From positions 1 to 12,078 of the forward strand of contig DFFM01000010.1 in the NCBI GenBank assembly GCA_002369515.1: DNA of 12,078 nt. The letters are read 5' to 3'. Source of the DNA: Prevotella sp. UBA3776 (GTDB lineage Bacteria; Bacteroidota; Bacteroidia; Bacteroidales; Bacteroidaceae). The position numbers were made by a program, and so were the translations under genes. Positions 4,889 through 12,078 of this stretch are shown here, in pieces. Position 1 is the first letter of the stretch, and each line of letters starts with the position of its first letter. The notes under the pieces were generated by a model. The model searched no databases. It worked only from the letters and a program-made list of their open reading frames with translations, and was not told the DNA's origin.

Positions 4889-7201
4889 TTACTCTGCCAA
4901 GGCGAAGTCGAGCTGCCGCTTCTCCATGTTGGCACGGGCCACACGGATGCGGATGGGGTCGCCCAGCTGGTATTTGTGATGGCGCCGACGGCCCACCAGA
5001 CAGTAGTTCTTCTCGTCGAACTCGTAGTAGTCGTCGTCCAGGTCGCGCATGGGGACCAGTCCTTCGCAGTGGTTCTCGTCAATCTCGCAGTAGATGCCAA
5101 ACGACTGTATGCCACTGATGTGGGCGTCGAACTCCTCGCCGATGTGTTCGCCCATGAACTCCACCATCTTGTACTTGATGGAGTCGCGCTCGGCGTTCTG
5201 TGCCGTCTGCTCCATGTCGCTGGAGTGTTTGCACTGGTCCTCGTAGTAGTTGCGGTTGGCCGACCGCTCGCCGTTCTGGTAGCGGGTGAGCAGACGGTGA
5301 ACCATGAGGTCGGGATAGCGGCGTATGGGGCTCGTGAAGTGGGTGTAGTAGTCGAAGGCCAGTCCGTAGTGCCCAATATTGTGGGTGGTGTATTTGGCCT
5401 TCATCATGGAGCGCAGGGCGATGCTCTGTATGAGTTTCTGCTCACTGCGCCCCTCGACGTTGTTCATGAGCGCATTGAGGCTCTTGGCAATGGCCGAGCG
5501 TGTGCCGGCGGTCTTGAGTTTGTAGCCGAATCGCACGATGAACTCGCGCAGGTTCTCCAGCTTGGTGGGGTCGGGCTGGTCGTGAACGCGGTAGGGCAGC
5601 GTCTTGGCTTTCTTTTTGTTGCCCTTTATCTTGTGTGGGGCGGCTCCGCTGAACCCGCTGCCCATGCCCACGGCTTCGGCCACGGTACGGTTGGCCAGCA
5701 GCATGAATTCCTCGATGAGTTGGTTGGCTTCCAACGACCGCTTGAAGTAACAGCGCGTGGGTTTGCCCTGCTCGTCGATGTCGAAGTGCAGCTCCTCGCT
5801 CTCAAACTTCACGGCGCCGCTCTTGAAGCGTCGCTCGCGCAGCTTCTGCGCCAGCTCGTGCAGTTTCAGGTTGGCCTCTACGAGGCGGCGGTCCAGTTCT
5901 GGGTCGGGCGTATTGGTGGTCAGTTTGCTGACGGGCACACCGCGTTTCATGTCGTCGATGACGGTCTGCACTTCCTCGTAGGCAAAGCGCCGGTCGCTGC
6001 GTATGATGGTGTGCGCCAGGTGCCAACTGACGATGTTGGCCTCGGCGTCGAGCACAAAGACGACGCTGTAGCAGAGTTTATCCTCGTCGGGGCGCAGCGA
6101 GCAGATGAAATTGCAGAGCCGCTCGGGCAGCATGGGGATGGTTCGGTCAACGAGATAGACGCTGGTGGCGCGCTTCTGCGCCTCCTTGTCGATGATGGAG
6201 CCTTCGGTGACGTAGTGCGACACGTCGGCAATGTGTACGCCCACCTCGTAGAGAACAGCCCCCCTCTTATCCCCCCTGGGGGGGATGTCCCGCGCAGCCT
6301 GTCCCTCCCCACAGGGGGAGTCGGAGGGGGCTTCGGGGGCAACCCTTATGGACAGGGCGTCGTCGAAGTCCTTGGCGTCGCGGGGGTCGATGGTGAAGGT
6401 GAGCACGTCGCGGAAGTCCTCGCGCTCGGCGATGTCCTGCGGGGTGATGTCGGCCTTGATGTGGTTGGCCGCCTCCTCCACCTGCTTGGGATATTTGTAG
6501 GGCAGCCCGTACTGTGCCAGAATGGCGTGCATCTCGACGGTGTTGTCGCCCGATCGTCCCAGCACGTCGATGACCTCGCCCACAATGTTCTTGCTGTCGC
6601 GCGAGGGCCACTGGGTGATGCGCACCACCACCTTGTCGCCCGTTGTTCCGCCCTTGAGTTTGCGTTTGGGGATGAAGATGTCGTGAACGAAGATGTTGCT
6701 CTCAGTGATGAGGAAGGCAAAGTCGTCCTCCACCTTCAGCTTGCCCACCACGGTGTCGCGGGCATGGCTCAGTATTTCGGTCACCATGGCCTCTTTGATG
6801 TGCTTTTCGCGCCGTGCCATCATCGACACGCGCACACGGTCGCCGTCGAGGGCGAACATCGAGTTTCGCTCGCTCACGAAGATGGGTTTGCCGCCATCGT
6901 CGGGAATGAACGAGTTCTTGCCGTTGGCCTTGCGGCGGAAGGTGCCTTCCTGCACCTGTCCCTTGGTGTTCAGCTGGTAGGTGTTGTCGGCCACCTTGCT
7001 CAGCAGGTCGTCCCAGGCCATTTCCTCCATGGTGTCGATGGCGAGCATCTTCAGCGGGTGGGTGTTGAGCCGCAGGTCGCGGAAGATGGTTTTAAACGTG
7101 AAAGACTCGTTGGGTCGGCTGCTGAAGTAGTTCAGCAGCAGCTCGCTCATTTCGCGCTTGCCTATGCGCTTGGCGCTTTTTCTCTCTTTTGTCTTGCTCA
7201 T
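4889..7201 (-). CDS. rnr: Ribonuclease R (RNase II/RNB family 3'-5' exoribonuclease)
   Basis: This is a 770-residue cytoplasmic exoribonuclease that degrades structured RNA from the 3' end. The N-terminal ~70 residues look like the helix-turn-helix often found in RNase R. Cold-shock/OB-type domains cover ~80-240 and the RNB catalytic domain ~260-640. The C-terminal S1 domain is at ~686-768. The catalytic aspartates match RNase II spacing (D272, D278, D280, D281 in IDPRDAKDFDDAL), and the signature HFTSPIRRYPDLMVHR is at 621-636. The start at 7201 (MSKTKERK) is preferred; in-frame ATGs at 7273 and 7315 would add a non-conserved leader. Odd feature: residues ~287-316, between DALSIR and YEVGVHIADVSHY, are a low-complexity stretch (APEAPSDSPCGEGQAARD and following) encoded by a GC-rich palindromic repeat. 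Relatives have only a short turn there. The frame stays open, so the enzyme is probably made. trhA follows in the same operon. Confidence 0.95.
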   Translation of the reverse strand: MSKTKERKSAKRIGKREMSELLLNYFSSRPNESFTFKTIFRDLRLNTHPLKMLAIDTMEEMAWDDLLSKVADNTYQLNTKGQVQEGTFRRKANGKNSFIPDDGGKPIFVSERNSMFALDGDRVRVSMMARREKHIKEAMVTEILSHARDTVVGKLKVEDDFAFLITESNIFVHDIFIPKRKLKGGTTGDKVVVRITQWPSRDSKNIVGEVIDVLGRSGDNTVEMHAILAQYGLPYKYPKQVEEAANHIKADITPQDIAEREDFRDVLTFTIDPRDAKDFDDALSIRVAPEAPSDSPCGEGQAARDIPPRGDKRGAVLYEVGVHIADVSHYVTEGSIIDKEAQKRATSVYLVDRTIPMLPERLCNFICSLRPDEDKLCYSVVFVLDAEANIVSWHLAHTIIRSDRRFAYEEVQTVIDDMKRGVPVSKLTTNTPDPELDRRLVEANLKLHELAQKLRERRFKSGAVKFESEELHFDIDEQGKPTRCYFKRSLEANQLIEEFMLLANRTVAEAVGMGSGFSGAAPHKIKGNKKKAKTLPYRVHDQPDPTKLENLREFIVRFGYKLKTAGTRSAIAKSLNALMNNVEGRSEQKLIQSIALRSMMKAKYTTHNIGHYGLAFDYYTHFTSPIRRYPDLMVHRLLTRYQNGERSANRNYYEDQCKHSSDMEQTAQNAERDSIKYKMVEFMGEHIGEEFDAHISGIQSFGIYCEIDENHCEGLVPMRDLDDDYYEFDEKNYCLVGRRRHHKYQLGDPIRIRVARANMEKRQLDFALAE
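6257..6332. repeat. Palindromic repeat inserted in frame within rnr
   Basis: The left arm (6257-6291, AGCCCCCCTCTTATCCCCCC onward) pairs imperfectly with the right arm (6298-6332, ending GGAGGGGGCT). The arms surround a short centre containing GCGCAG. The G-run/C-run pattern and the GCGCAG centre match the intergenic palindrome at 11726-11806. On the rnr strand it encodes residues ~290-315. It adds no stop codon and keeps the downstream frame. Confidence 0.82.
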
Positions 7202-7354
7202 AGTATGATGGTGGTTTGGTTCTTTTTCTTGGGGAGTGCTGGAGTGCAGGAGGCTTTTCTCCTCGCTATCCATTGAATATACAAAGAAACAAAATATTTC
7301 TGATAGTTGTACCATCTGTTACGAATAATTTGCATTTTTCTTTCCTCCATAGAG

Positions 7355-7397
7355 CCAAAAAGGCCAGGTTCCTCCACGAGAACCTGGCCTTTTTTGG
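7355..7397. terminator. Hairpin terminator after the large secreted protein gene
   Basis: CCAAAAAGGCCAGGTT (7355-7370) pairs with AACCTGGCCTTTTTTGG (7381-7397) across a 10-base loop. Runs of A and T flank the GC stem on both strands, so it can act in either direction. It lies 27 bases beyond the stop (7424-7426) of the 1357-residue protein gene and upstream of rnr. It therefore separates two same-strand units, and rnr should have its own promoter in 7202-7354, where no clear TAnnTTTG box was found. Confidence 0.85.
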
Positions 7398-7423
7398 AAT
7401 TTACTTCTAAGCGGTTACATTGC

Positions 7424-10400
7424 TCACTTGATCACAAACTTCTTGCCCTTCTGGATGACAACACCGCGGTAGGTCTTGTCAACACGCTGGCCAGCGAGGT
7501 TGTAAGCAGGCAGCGACTCGTCGAAACTGCTCACGCGTACGCCGTTGATGCCGGTTTCGGTATCATCAGAAGGAATGAACTCGAAGGCGTAGAAGTTGAG
7601 TCCGTTCTTAGGATAGCCGATAAGAACGTCGCCAGCAGCCACCTCTACGGTGATGATGGGATAGACAAGGTCTTCCTTTTCGGGATCGCTCGAATCCAGA
7701 CCTGCCACCTTGATGGCGTCAGCATCCTTAACAACTTCATCGTACAGAGTTTCGTCGCCCTGCGTCAAGGTGAGGTTGCGGTCGGTGGCTTCCGAGTTTG
7801 ACGAGCGAACATAAATCTTCAGCGTACCAGCGGTGGTGCAATTCAGTGTAAGGTTGTTGTTGCTGCTCGACTTTCCGCCAGTCTTCAGACGGTGGCTGAA
7901 CTTGATCTGGTTCTCTGCATCACCGAACCAGCAGTTGTTATTGTCGATGGAGACTTTGCCGTTGTTGTCGGTAATGGTCAGCTTCATGTGCTCTGAGCTG
8001 AATGCCCTGTCTGTATTGCCAGCTGAAGCAACGTCCTCCTCGGTGAACTTGATCATCTCGCTTTCTTCGGCGGGTTCTTCACCCTGTCCAGAAGAAGTGA
8101 TGGTGAACGTGGCACCGGTCTTGGTGCTGAAGTCGAAGCCCGACAGGTCGAGTCTGACGGTGATGTCCTGAACATCTTCCTCGGTGTTGAAGGTGATGTT
8201 GCCGCCCTTATAGACAGCGTCGGTCTCCTCGCCAAAGGCAGAGAACGTACCGCCGAAGTCATGGGTCCAAGCACCGTCGATGGTGAACTTCAACTGACGG
8301 TTCTCGCCTTTGGGAACATCCGTGAAGGTGATCTCCCAAACGCCGTCTTCCACCTCGGTCATCTTGTTGGTCTCAGCAGAGCTGTTCCAACTTTCACCAT
8401 TCAGCCAGCCAGCTTCGCCGTTACCAGCTACATAGACCGACTCATAGACAAATTCGCTCGAGAACTCAACGATGTCGCCTGTAACGGTGACAACATTAGT
8501 TTCAGGATCGATGCTGACGGTGAACGTGCCTGCGCCCGTGAGGTTGAACGTCACGTTGTTGCCCGTCTCGTCACCGTACCAATCAGAGCCGTTCTTCACA
8601 ACCTTCAGCTGTACGTCGCTGTAAGCCTCGCTGACGGTGTAGGTCTTGCTGAATGTACCGTCCTCCTGCTTCTCCATCTTGTTGTTCTCGTCGGTGCCAT
8701 TCCATTCGTTGCCGAAGATGTCGGCGGGCGCACCAGCCACAACGAAGGCATCCTCACCCGAGACCTCGGCGGGAGCAGCAATGAGTTCAACCTGAGTAAT
8801 GGTATAACCACCCTGATTGATGATGATACCATCGGTATGAATCTGCGAAATGTTGTCCTCTGTCACAACGAAGTCGAAGCCTGTGTCTGTTGCCTTACCA
8901 TCCATGCCAACATAGTTCTTCCAGGACCAGCCTGTATCCTTACCGCTGTAAGACAAAACCATCCACGTATCGCCACCAGTACCTTGTGCGGTAGCCGTCA
9001 CGCGAATAATGTCACCAGCCTTGATTCCTGCCTTGTCATTGGCATTCGTGAAGTGGTTGACGTTGATGGTTACGTTGCCATTTTCATTGCCAATCCAGAT
9101 AGATTCGTCAGAGCCTGTATTCTCTGTAGATTCTAATGTAACAAGGCGTGTGCTGTAATTCTCACCCGAAACCTGTAGGCCATTCTGCTTGATGTACTTC
9201 AAGATGTCGCCAGTGATGACGAACTGGGCATCGGTAACATTGCCACTTCCAACAGGTACACCAGCCTCCAAGTCAGACCATGCTCCGTCCTTGATGGCTA
9301 CCTGAGCACTCCAATCATCCCCTGGAGTTACTCCTTCAACAACAACATGAATGATGTCGCCCACCGTGGCATTTGCAAGCTTTTCGGGCAAAGCCTTGAT
9401 GGCATCGCTACCCCATGCTGCAGCAACAGGCTCCTCGCTCGTCCAGATGGCCTCGCCGGGAACGGTCGGCTCATCCTTGATCACGGTGATGCTCAGCGGC
9501 TGGAAAAGGGTGAGAACGCCCAGTCCATAGAGAGACATGTCGTACTTGAAAACCCAGCCAGTAGCCTCTACCTTGTCACCGTCGGCAGCGGGAGCTTCGG
9601 TCAGAAGTCCAAACGTGTCCTGAATGCCCAAGTCTGCACCATCCATCACGGTGGGAGAAACATGGTATTCGTCGCCATAGTCGCCGGGCACCACTGTGAA
9701 GGTGGCTTCGCTGAACTTGACGAAACGCCAGTCGTAGTCCTCAACATAGTCGTCAACGTTGGCCTCGGTGATTTCCTTTGGCTCAGCTGTGCCATTGGTG
9801 ATGGTCATCTTCTGGACGGAAGCGGCGGTGTTCTCCGACTCGCTGACAGTCATGACTCCCAACCAAGGAGAAATGGCAACGACCAAAGCCAACTGCCCGT
9901 TCAGGGTCTGGCCCGTGGTGAAATAGTTGGCAAAACCATCGAACATATAGGCGCCCGAAGCATCCTCGATGATAGTCCTGCCGAGATCGGCCGAGGAGAA
10001 GGTCACCTTGGCATTGGTCAGTGTGAGCAGCACTTCGTCGCCCTCTTCGCCTGTCGGCTTGTAGGTCTTCAGAGCGGCTATGTTCTCCAGAACGGTGGCC
10101 TCAGCGGTGGGATCTTCTTCCTTTTCAGGCTGCACAAAGATTTGCAGCTCCTTCGTTGTATTGTAAATGGTCGGGAAGCCAATAATGGTATAAGTACCCG
10201 TGAGGTCTTCAACAGAAACGGGGTTAGCTCCACCCTGTCCGTAGAGCTGCACATTCTCATCGCCCAACTGGGTGTAGAATTTGTTTCCATCCTTTGTGAT
10301 GGTAGCGCCAGTCACCTTGAAATACTGGCTCAGCACAGTAGCGATGGGAGTACTCCAGCTGTCAGCAGCCACCTCTTTGGGGTCGGGAGCTTGTCCTTCT

Positions 10401-11497
10401 TCAGTTTGCATGCCAGAAATACTGGTAATTTGCGGATTGCCGTTGCGCACTTGATAAGTAACCGTTGCCTTGCCACTGAGCACCTGTCCGGCTGTCATTC
10501 CTGAGCCACCGCTCTTGAAGAAGACCACGGCTCCGCTTGCATCCTGGATATAGGTATAATTGCCGTCCACGTAGGTAACCACAGCACCGTCAACTTTAAC
10601 TTGATAGTTGCCTGCTGCAGTCTGTGCCGTCAGGGCTGCAATGTTCTCCATGACTCCAGCAAAAACAGTCACCTCGAAGCTCTCGCTGGCGGGCAGATAA
10701 GAGGTGTTGCCCTCGAAAGTGGCAGTAATCTGGGCAGTGCCGGGGCCAGCGAAGTAGAGCATACCGTCGCTCACGTAGGCCACATCCTCGTTGGAGCTGC
10801 TCCAGCTGATGCCACCCTCTGTCACGGGATTACCCGAGCCATCCATGATGGTGGCTGAAGGCAGGCTCGTAGAACCGCCCACCATTCCCTCTGTAGGAGC
10901 ATTCAACAGTTCGATGGAGGTTTCCATACGGGTGTCGGAAGCGTCCTCGGTCTTCACGAAGAAGGCAATGTCATTACCTTTGATATTATTGTTAATCGAA
11001 GTGTAGCAACGCCAATCCGTTGCGTTATAAACACCAATATAGCGGTTGTCACTGCCATCTTTATTATATAGGTAATAACAATTATTATCACCTCCCTGCA
11101 CTAAGGTGAATGTGCTTCTTGCACCACTTCCCACACGCAAGCCGTTGTTCGAATTGGTGCAATAGAGATAAGATGTGGATTCGGGCTTGGCAAACTTGAA
11201 TCCATCTTTCGTGACCTCCACATTCCAGATGATTTTGTCGGCCACAGCGCCAATAATTTCCGAATTGTCGTCATCGAGTGTTACATTAACTGCTGAAGGT
11301 GCCGAAGCGGTACCTTTGTCGTTCGACATGGCCATGGCTGATGTCAGGTCAACAATCACCACTTGGTCGCCCGACGAGAGCGAGGCCGCGTCGGTCTTCA
11401 CCCATTTCTCGGCGGCCGAAGCACTTTGACTGCCCCAGCCAGCTAACAGCATGACCAGCATGCTGAGAAGCGAAAAACGTAAATGTTTGTACTTCAT
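7424..11497 (-). CDS. Large secreted multimodular protein with Ig-like and carbohydrate-binding-like modules
   Basis: This is a 1357-residue protein with a classical signal peptide (cleavage likely after SASA, residues 25-28). Visible modules, by my reading: an N-terminal module ~30-185 (unnamed; W-V--A-SLSSGDQVVIV); a bacterial Ig-like (Big2-type) domain ~200-279 (ISWSSSNEDVAYVSDG); OB-fold-like pieces ~281-365 and ~467-560, both opening with ENIAAL and containing -I-DASGA; two related beta modules at ~682-790 and ~798-907, each starting IW and containing GDII; two CBM48/pullulanase-like modules at ~917-1008 and ~1018-1135 (FVVAGAPADIFG---W and VYVAGNGEAGW, each with NKM-----DG); and another beta module at ~1147-1309. 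The C-terminus (~1313-1357, LPAYNLAGQRV to GKKFVIK) looks like the Prevotella-type tail associated with type IX secretion or surface anchoring. No catalytic motif was recognised. Glycan binding or adhesion is inferred. It has its own promoter and terminator. Confidence 0.85.
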   Translation of the reverse strand: MKYKHLRFSLLSMLVMLLAGWGSQSASAAEKWVKTDAASLSSGDQVVIVDLTSAMAMSNDKGTASAPSAVNVTLDDDNSEIIGAVADKIIWNVEVTKDGFKFAKPESTSYLYCTNSNNGLRVGSGARSTFTLVQGGDNNCYYLYNKDGSDNRYIGVYNATDWRCYTSINNNIKGNDIAFFVKTEDASDTRMETSIELLNAPTEGMVGGSTSLPSATIMDGSGNPVTEGGISWSSSNEDVAYVSDGMLYFAGPGTAQITATFEGNTSYLPASESFEVTVFAGVMENIAALTAQTAAGNYQVKVDGAVVTYVDGNYTYIQDASGAVVFFKSGGSGMTAGQVLSGKATVTYQVRNGNPQITSISGMQTEEGQAPDPKEVAADSWSTPIATVLSQYFKVTGATITKDGNKFYTQLGDENVQLYGQGGANPVSVEDLTGTYTIIGFPTIYNTTKELQIFVQPEKEEDPTAEATVLENIAALKTYKPTGEEGDEVLLTLTNAKVTFSSADLGRTIIEDASGAYMFDGFANYFTTGQTLNGQLALVVAISPWLGVMTVSESENTAASVQKMTITNGTAEPKEITEANVDDYVEDYDWRFVKFSEATFTVVPGDYGDEYHVSPTVMDGADLGIQDTFGLLTEAPAADGDKVEATGWVFKYDMSLYGLGVLTLFQPLSITVIKDEPTVPGEAIWTSEEPVAAAWGSDAIKALPEKLANATVGDIIHVVVEGVTPGDDWSAQVAIKDGAWSDLEAGVPVGSGNVTDAQFVITGDILKYIKQNGLQVSGENYSTRLVTLESTENTGSDESIWIGNENGNVTINVNHFTNANDKAGIKAGDIIRVTATAQGTGGDTWMVLSYSGKDTGWSWKNYVGMDGKATDTGFDFVVTEDNISQIHTDGIIINQGGYTITQVELIAAPAEVSGEDAFVVAGAPADIFGNEWNGTDENNKMEKQEDGTFSKTYTVSEAYSDVQLKVVKNGSDWYGDETGNNVTFNLTGAGTFTVSIDPETNVVTVTGDIVEFSSEFVYESVYVAGNGEAGWLNGESWNSSAETNKMTEVEDGVWEITFTDVPKGENRQLKFTIDGAWTHDFGGTFSAFGEETDAVYKGGNITFNTEEDVQDITVRLDLSGFDFSTKTGATFTITSSGQGEEPAEESEMIKFTEEDVASAGNTDRAFSSEHMKLTITDNNGKVSIDNNNCWFGDAENQIKFSHRLKTGGKSSSNNNLTLNCTTAGTLKIYVRSSNSEATDRNLTLTQGDETLYDEVVKDADAIKVAGLDSSDPEKEDLVYPIITVEVAAGDVLIGYPKNGLNFYAFEFIPSDDTETGINGVRVSSFDESLPAYNLAGQRVDKTYRGVVIQKGKKFVIK

Positions 11498-11587
11498 AAT
11501 GATTTAGGTTTAAAAAAAATGTTAGTAAATTAATCTTTTATCTTTATTTCACTTAGGTAATAAGCTCCAATTTAGGGGATTTGGGCA

Positions 11588-11620
11588 CAAATATACAAAC
11601 AAATTCTGATTTTTTAAGTG
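11588..11620 (-). promoter_or_regulatory. Promoter for the large secreted protein gene
   Basis: Read on the - strand, TATATTTG (11595 down to 11588) matches the Bacteroidota -7 consensus TAnnTTTG exactly. At the right distance (20 bases) lies ACTT (11619-11616), a poor match to the -33 TTTG, so the -33 element is weak. Transcription would begin near 11581, leaving an AT-rich leader of about 84 bases before the ATG at 11497. Confidence 0.55.
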
Positions 11621-11725
11621 TTTTCTCAAAAAAAATGATGATTTCGTACATATTTATTTACTTTTTTCAAGTTTCGAAAGCTCCGCTTTCTGGGAGTTAA
11701 CCTCCTCATCCACCCTGGGTGGGGA
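11621..11725. other. AT-rich spacer leading into a GC-rich repeat zone
   Basis: Bases 11621-11680 are strongly AT-rich, and no reading frame is believed in this stretch. A small palindrome CCACCC-T-GGGTGG lies at 11710-11722, immediately before the large GC-rich palindrome. From 11498 to the window end (581 bases) only promoter and repeat features were found. Confidence 0.5.
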
Positions 11726-11806
11726 AAAAGCCCCCTACCCCCCCGTAGGGGAGGCTTTCTGTGCGCAGGGCTTCCCCCTACGGGGGGGGATGAGAGGGGG
11801 GCTTCT
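11726..11806. repeat. GC-rich imperfect palindromic repeat, relative of the rnr insert
   Basis: The left arm (about 11726-11757: AAGCCCCCTACCCCCCCGTA then GGGGAGGCTT) pairs imperfectly with the right arm (about 11768-11806: GGGCTTCCCCCTACGGGGGG then a GAGAGGGGGGCTT end). The centre is GTGCGCAG. The outer AGCCCCC--T and GGGGGGCT ends and the GCGCAG centre are shared with the palindrome inside rnr at 6257-6332. It could fold as a stem in RNA. Confidence 0.75.
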
Positions 11807-11914
11807 CCCTTTTCTGCGGATGTTCGGTGGAACCTACGGTCGAACGGGGAAATGAATTCTATTCTTTTGGCAACAACGGTTTTTCTTTGGAAACGGCATG
11901 GTGTGAATGGGGAT

Positions 11915-12068
11915 AGTTACAGACCCCACCCCCAACCCCTCCCCTTGAGGGGCGGGGAGATTCCGCACAGCCGAGCAATGAGGCTTTGCACAGTGACATT
12001 CCATCCTTTATAAGTCGCGGTTAATACCTTGGTGGCAATGAGACTCAGCTCGGTTCTCCCCGCCCCTC
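11915..12068. repeat. Second copy of the 1.35-kb palindromic repeat, with a longer loop
   Basis: Bases 11915-11960 match 1349-1394 with a single substitution. The loop starts TTCCGCACAGCCGAGCAATGA (cf. TTCCGAACAGCC in copy 1) and ends GCAATGAGACTCAGCTCGG (cf. GCAATGAAACTCAGCGCGAG). The inner end of the right arm (TCTCCCCGCCCCTC, 12055-12068) is present, then the sequence departs from copy 1 into TTTAACTTTG at the window edge. GCAATGA occurs twice here (11975 and 12035) and only once in copy 1. Confidence 0.8.
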
Positions 12069-12078
12069 TTTAACTTTG

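Noticed and set aside
4105..5376. A 423-codon open frame on the - strand overlapping trhA and the end of rnr
   Set aside because: It is out of frame with two recognised genes, crosses a terminator, and its translation is rich in Thr, Arg and Ser as expected for a shadow frame.
4976..7276. A 766-codon open frame on the + strand opposite rnr
   Set aside because: It is antisense to a clearly conserved RNase R gene. The lack of stops follows from the GC-rich codon use of rnr; the translation is low-complexity with no family motif.
7202..7354. Candidate -7 boxes for rnr near 7285-7300 on the - strand
   Set aside because: The best candidates (TTTCTTTG, and TATTTTG, one base short) do not fit the consensus, and no -33 element lies at the right distance, so no promoter is called.
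9347..10504. A 385-codon open frame on the + strand within the large secreted protein gene
   Set aside because: It is antisense to a gene with a signal peptide, modules and a C-terminal tail in a continuous frame; no promoter or motif supports it.

Overview
The window looks like a Bacteroidota chromosome, most likely Prevotellaceae or a near relative. The sequence evidence is: TAnnTTTG-type -7 promoter boxes with A-rich leaders instead of strong Shine-Dalgarno sites; a lipoprotein signal followed at once by acidic residues, as in Bacteroidota surface lipoproteins; a BACON-like domain; and a secreted protein ending in the YNLAGQRV / GKKFVIK tail common in Prevotella. No tRNA, rRNA, CRISPR array, integrase or transposase was seen.

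Left part (1-4148, + strand): two tandem paralogous surface-protein genes. The first is cut by the window edge and only its C-terminal half is present. The second is complete: a 771-residue lipoprotein with a BACON-like domain, a MACPF (membrane attack complex/perforin) domain and a C-terminal FISUMP-like domain. This layout resembles the secreted MACPF antimicrobial toxins (BSAP type) used between Bacteroidales strains. The 729-base gap between the two genes holds a terminator, a perfect 47-bp inverted repeat, a 23-bp-period repeat, three copies of an 8-mer, and a good promoter for the second gene.

Middle (4148-7201, - strand): rnr (ribonuclease R) followed 14 bases downstream by trhA (hemolysin III/PAQR membrane protein), probably one operon. 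A hairpin terminator shared with the MACPF gene separates the convergent units. The rnr reading frame carries a GC-rich palindromic repeat of about 76 bases, translated in frame next to the catalytic aspartates. A relative of that palindrome lies in the intergenic region near 11.7 kb.

Right part (7355-12078): a 1357-residue secreted multimodular protein on the - strand with no visible catalytic domain, its own promoter and its own terminator. Beyond it lie an AT-rich leader and two GC-rich palindromic repeats, one a longer-looped sibling of the 1.35-kb repeat.

The overall picture is a small group of surface or secreted genes (putative toxins and a binding protein) interleaved with housekeeping genes, with palindromic repeats in most of the longer gaps and one inside a conserved gene.
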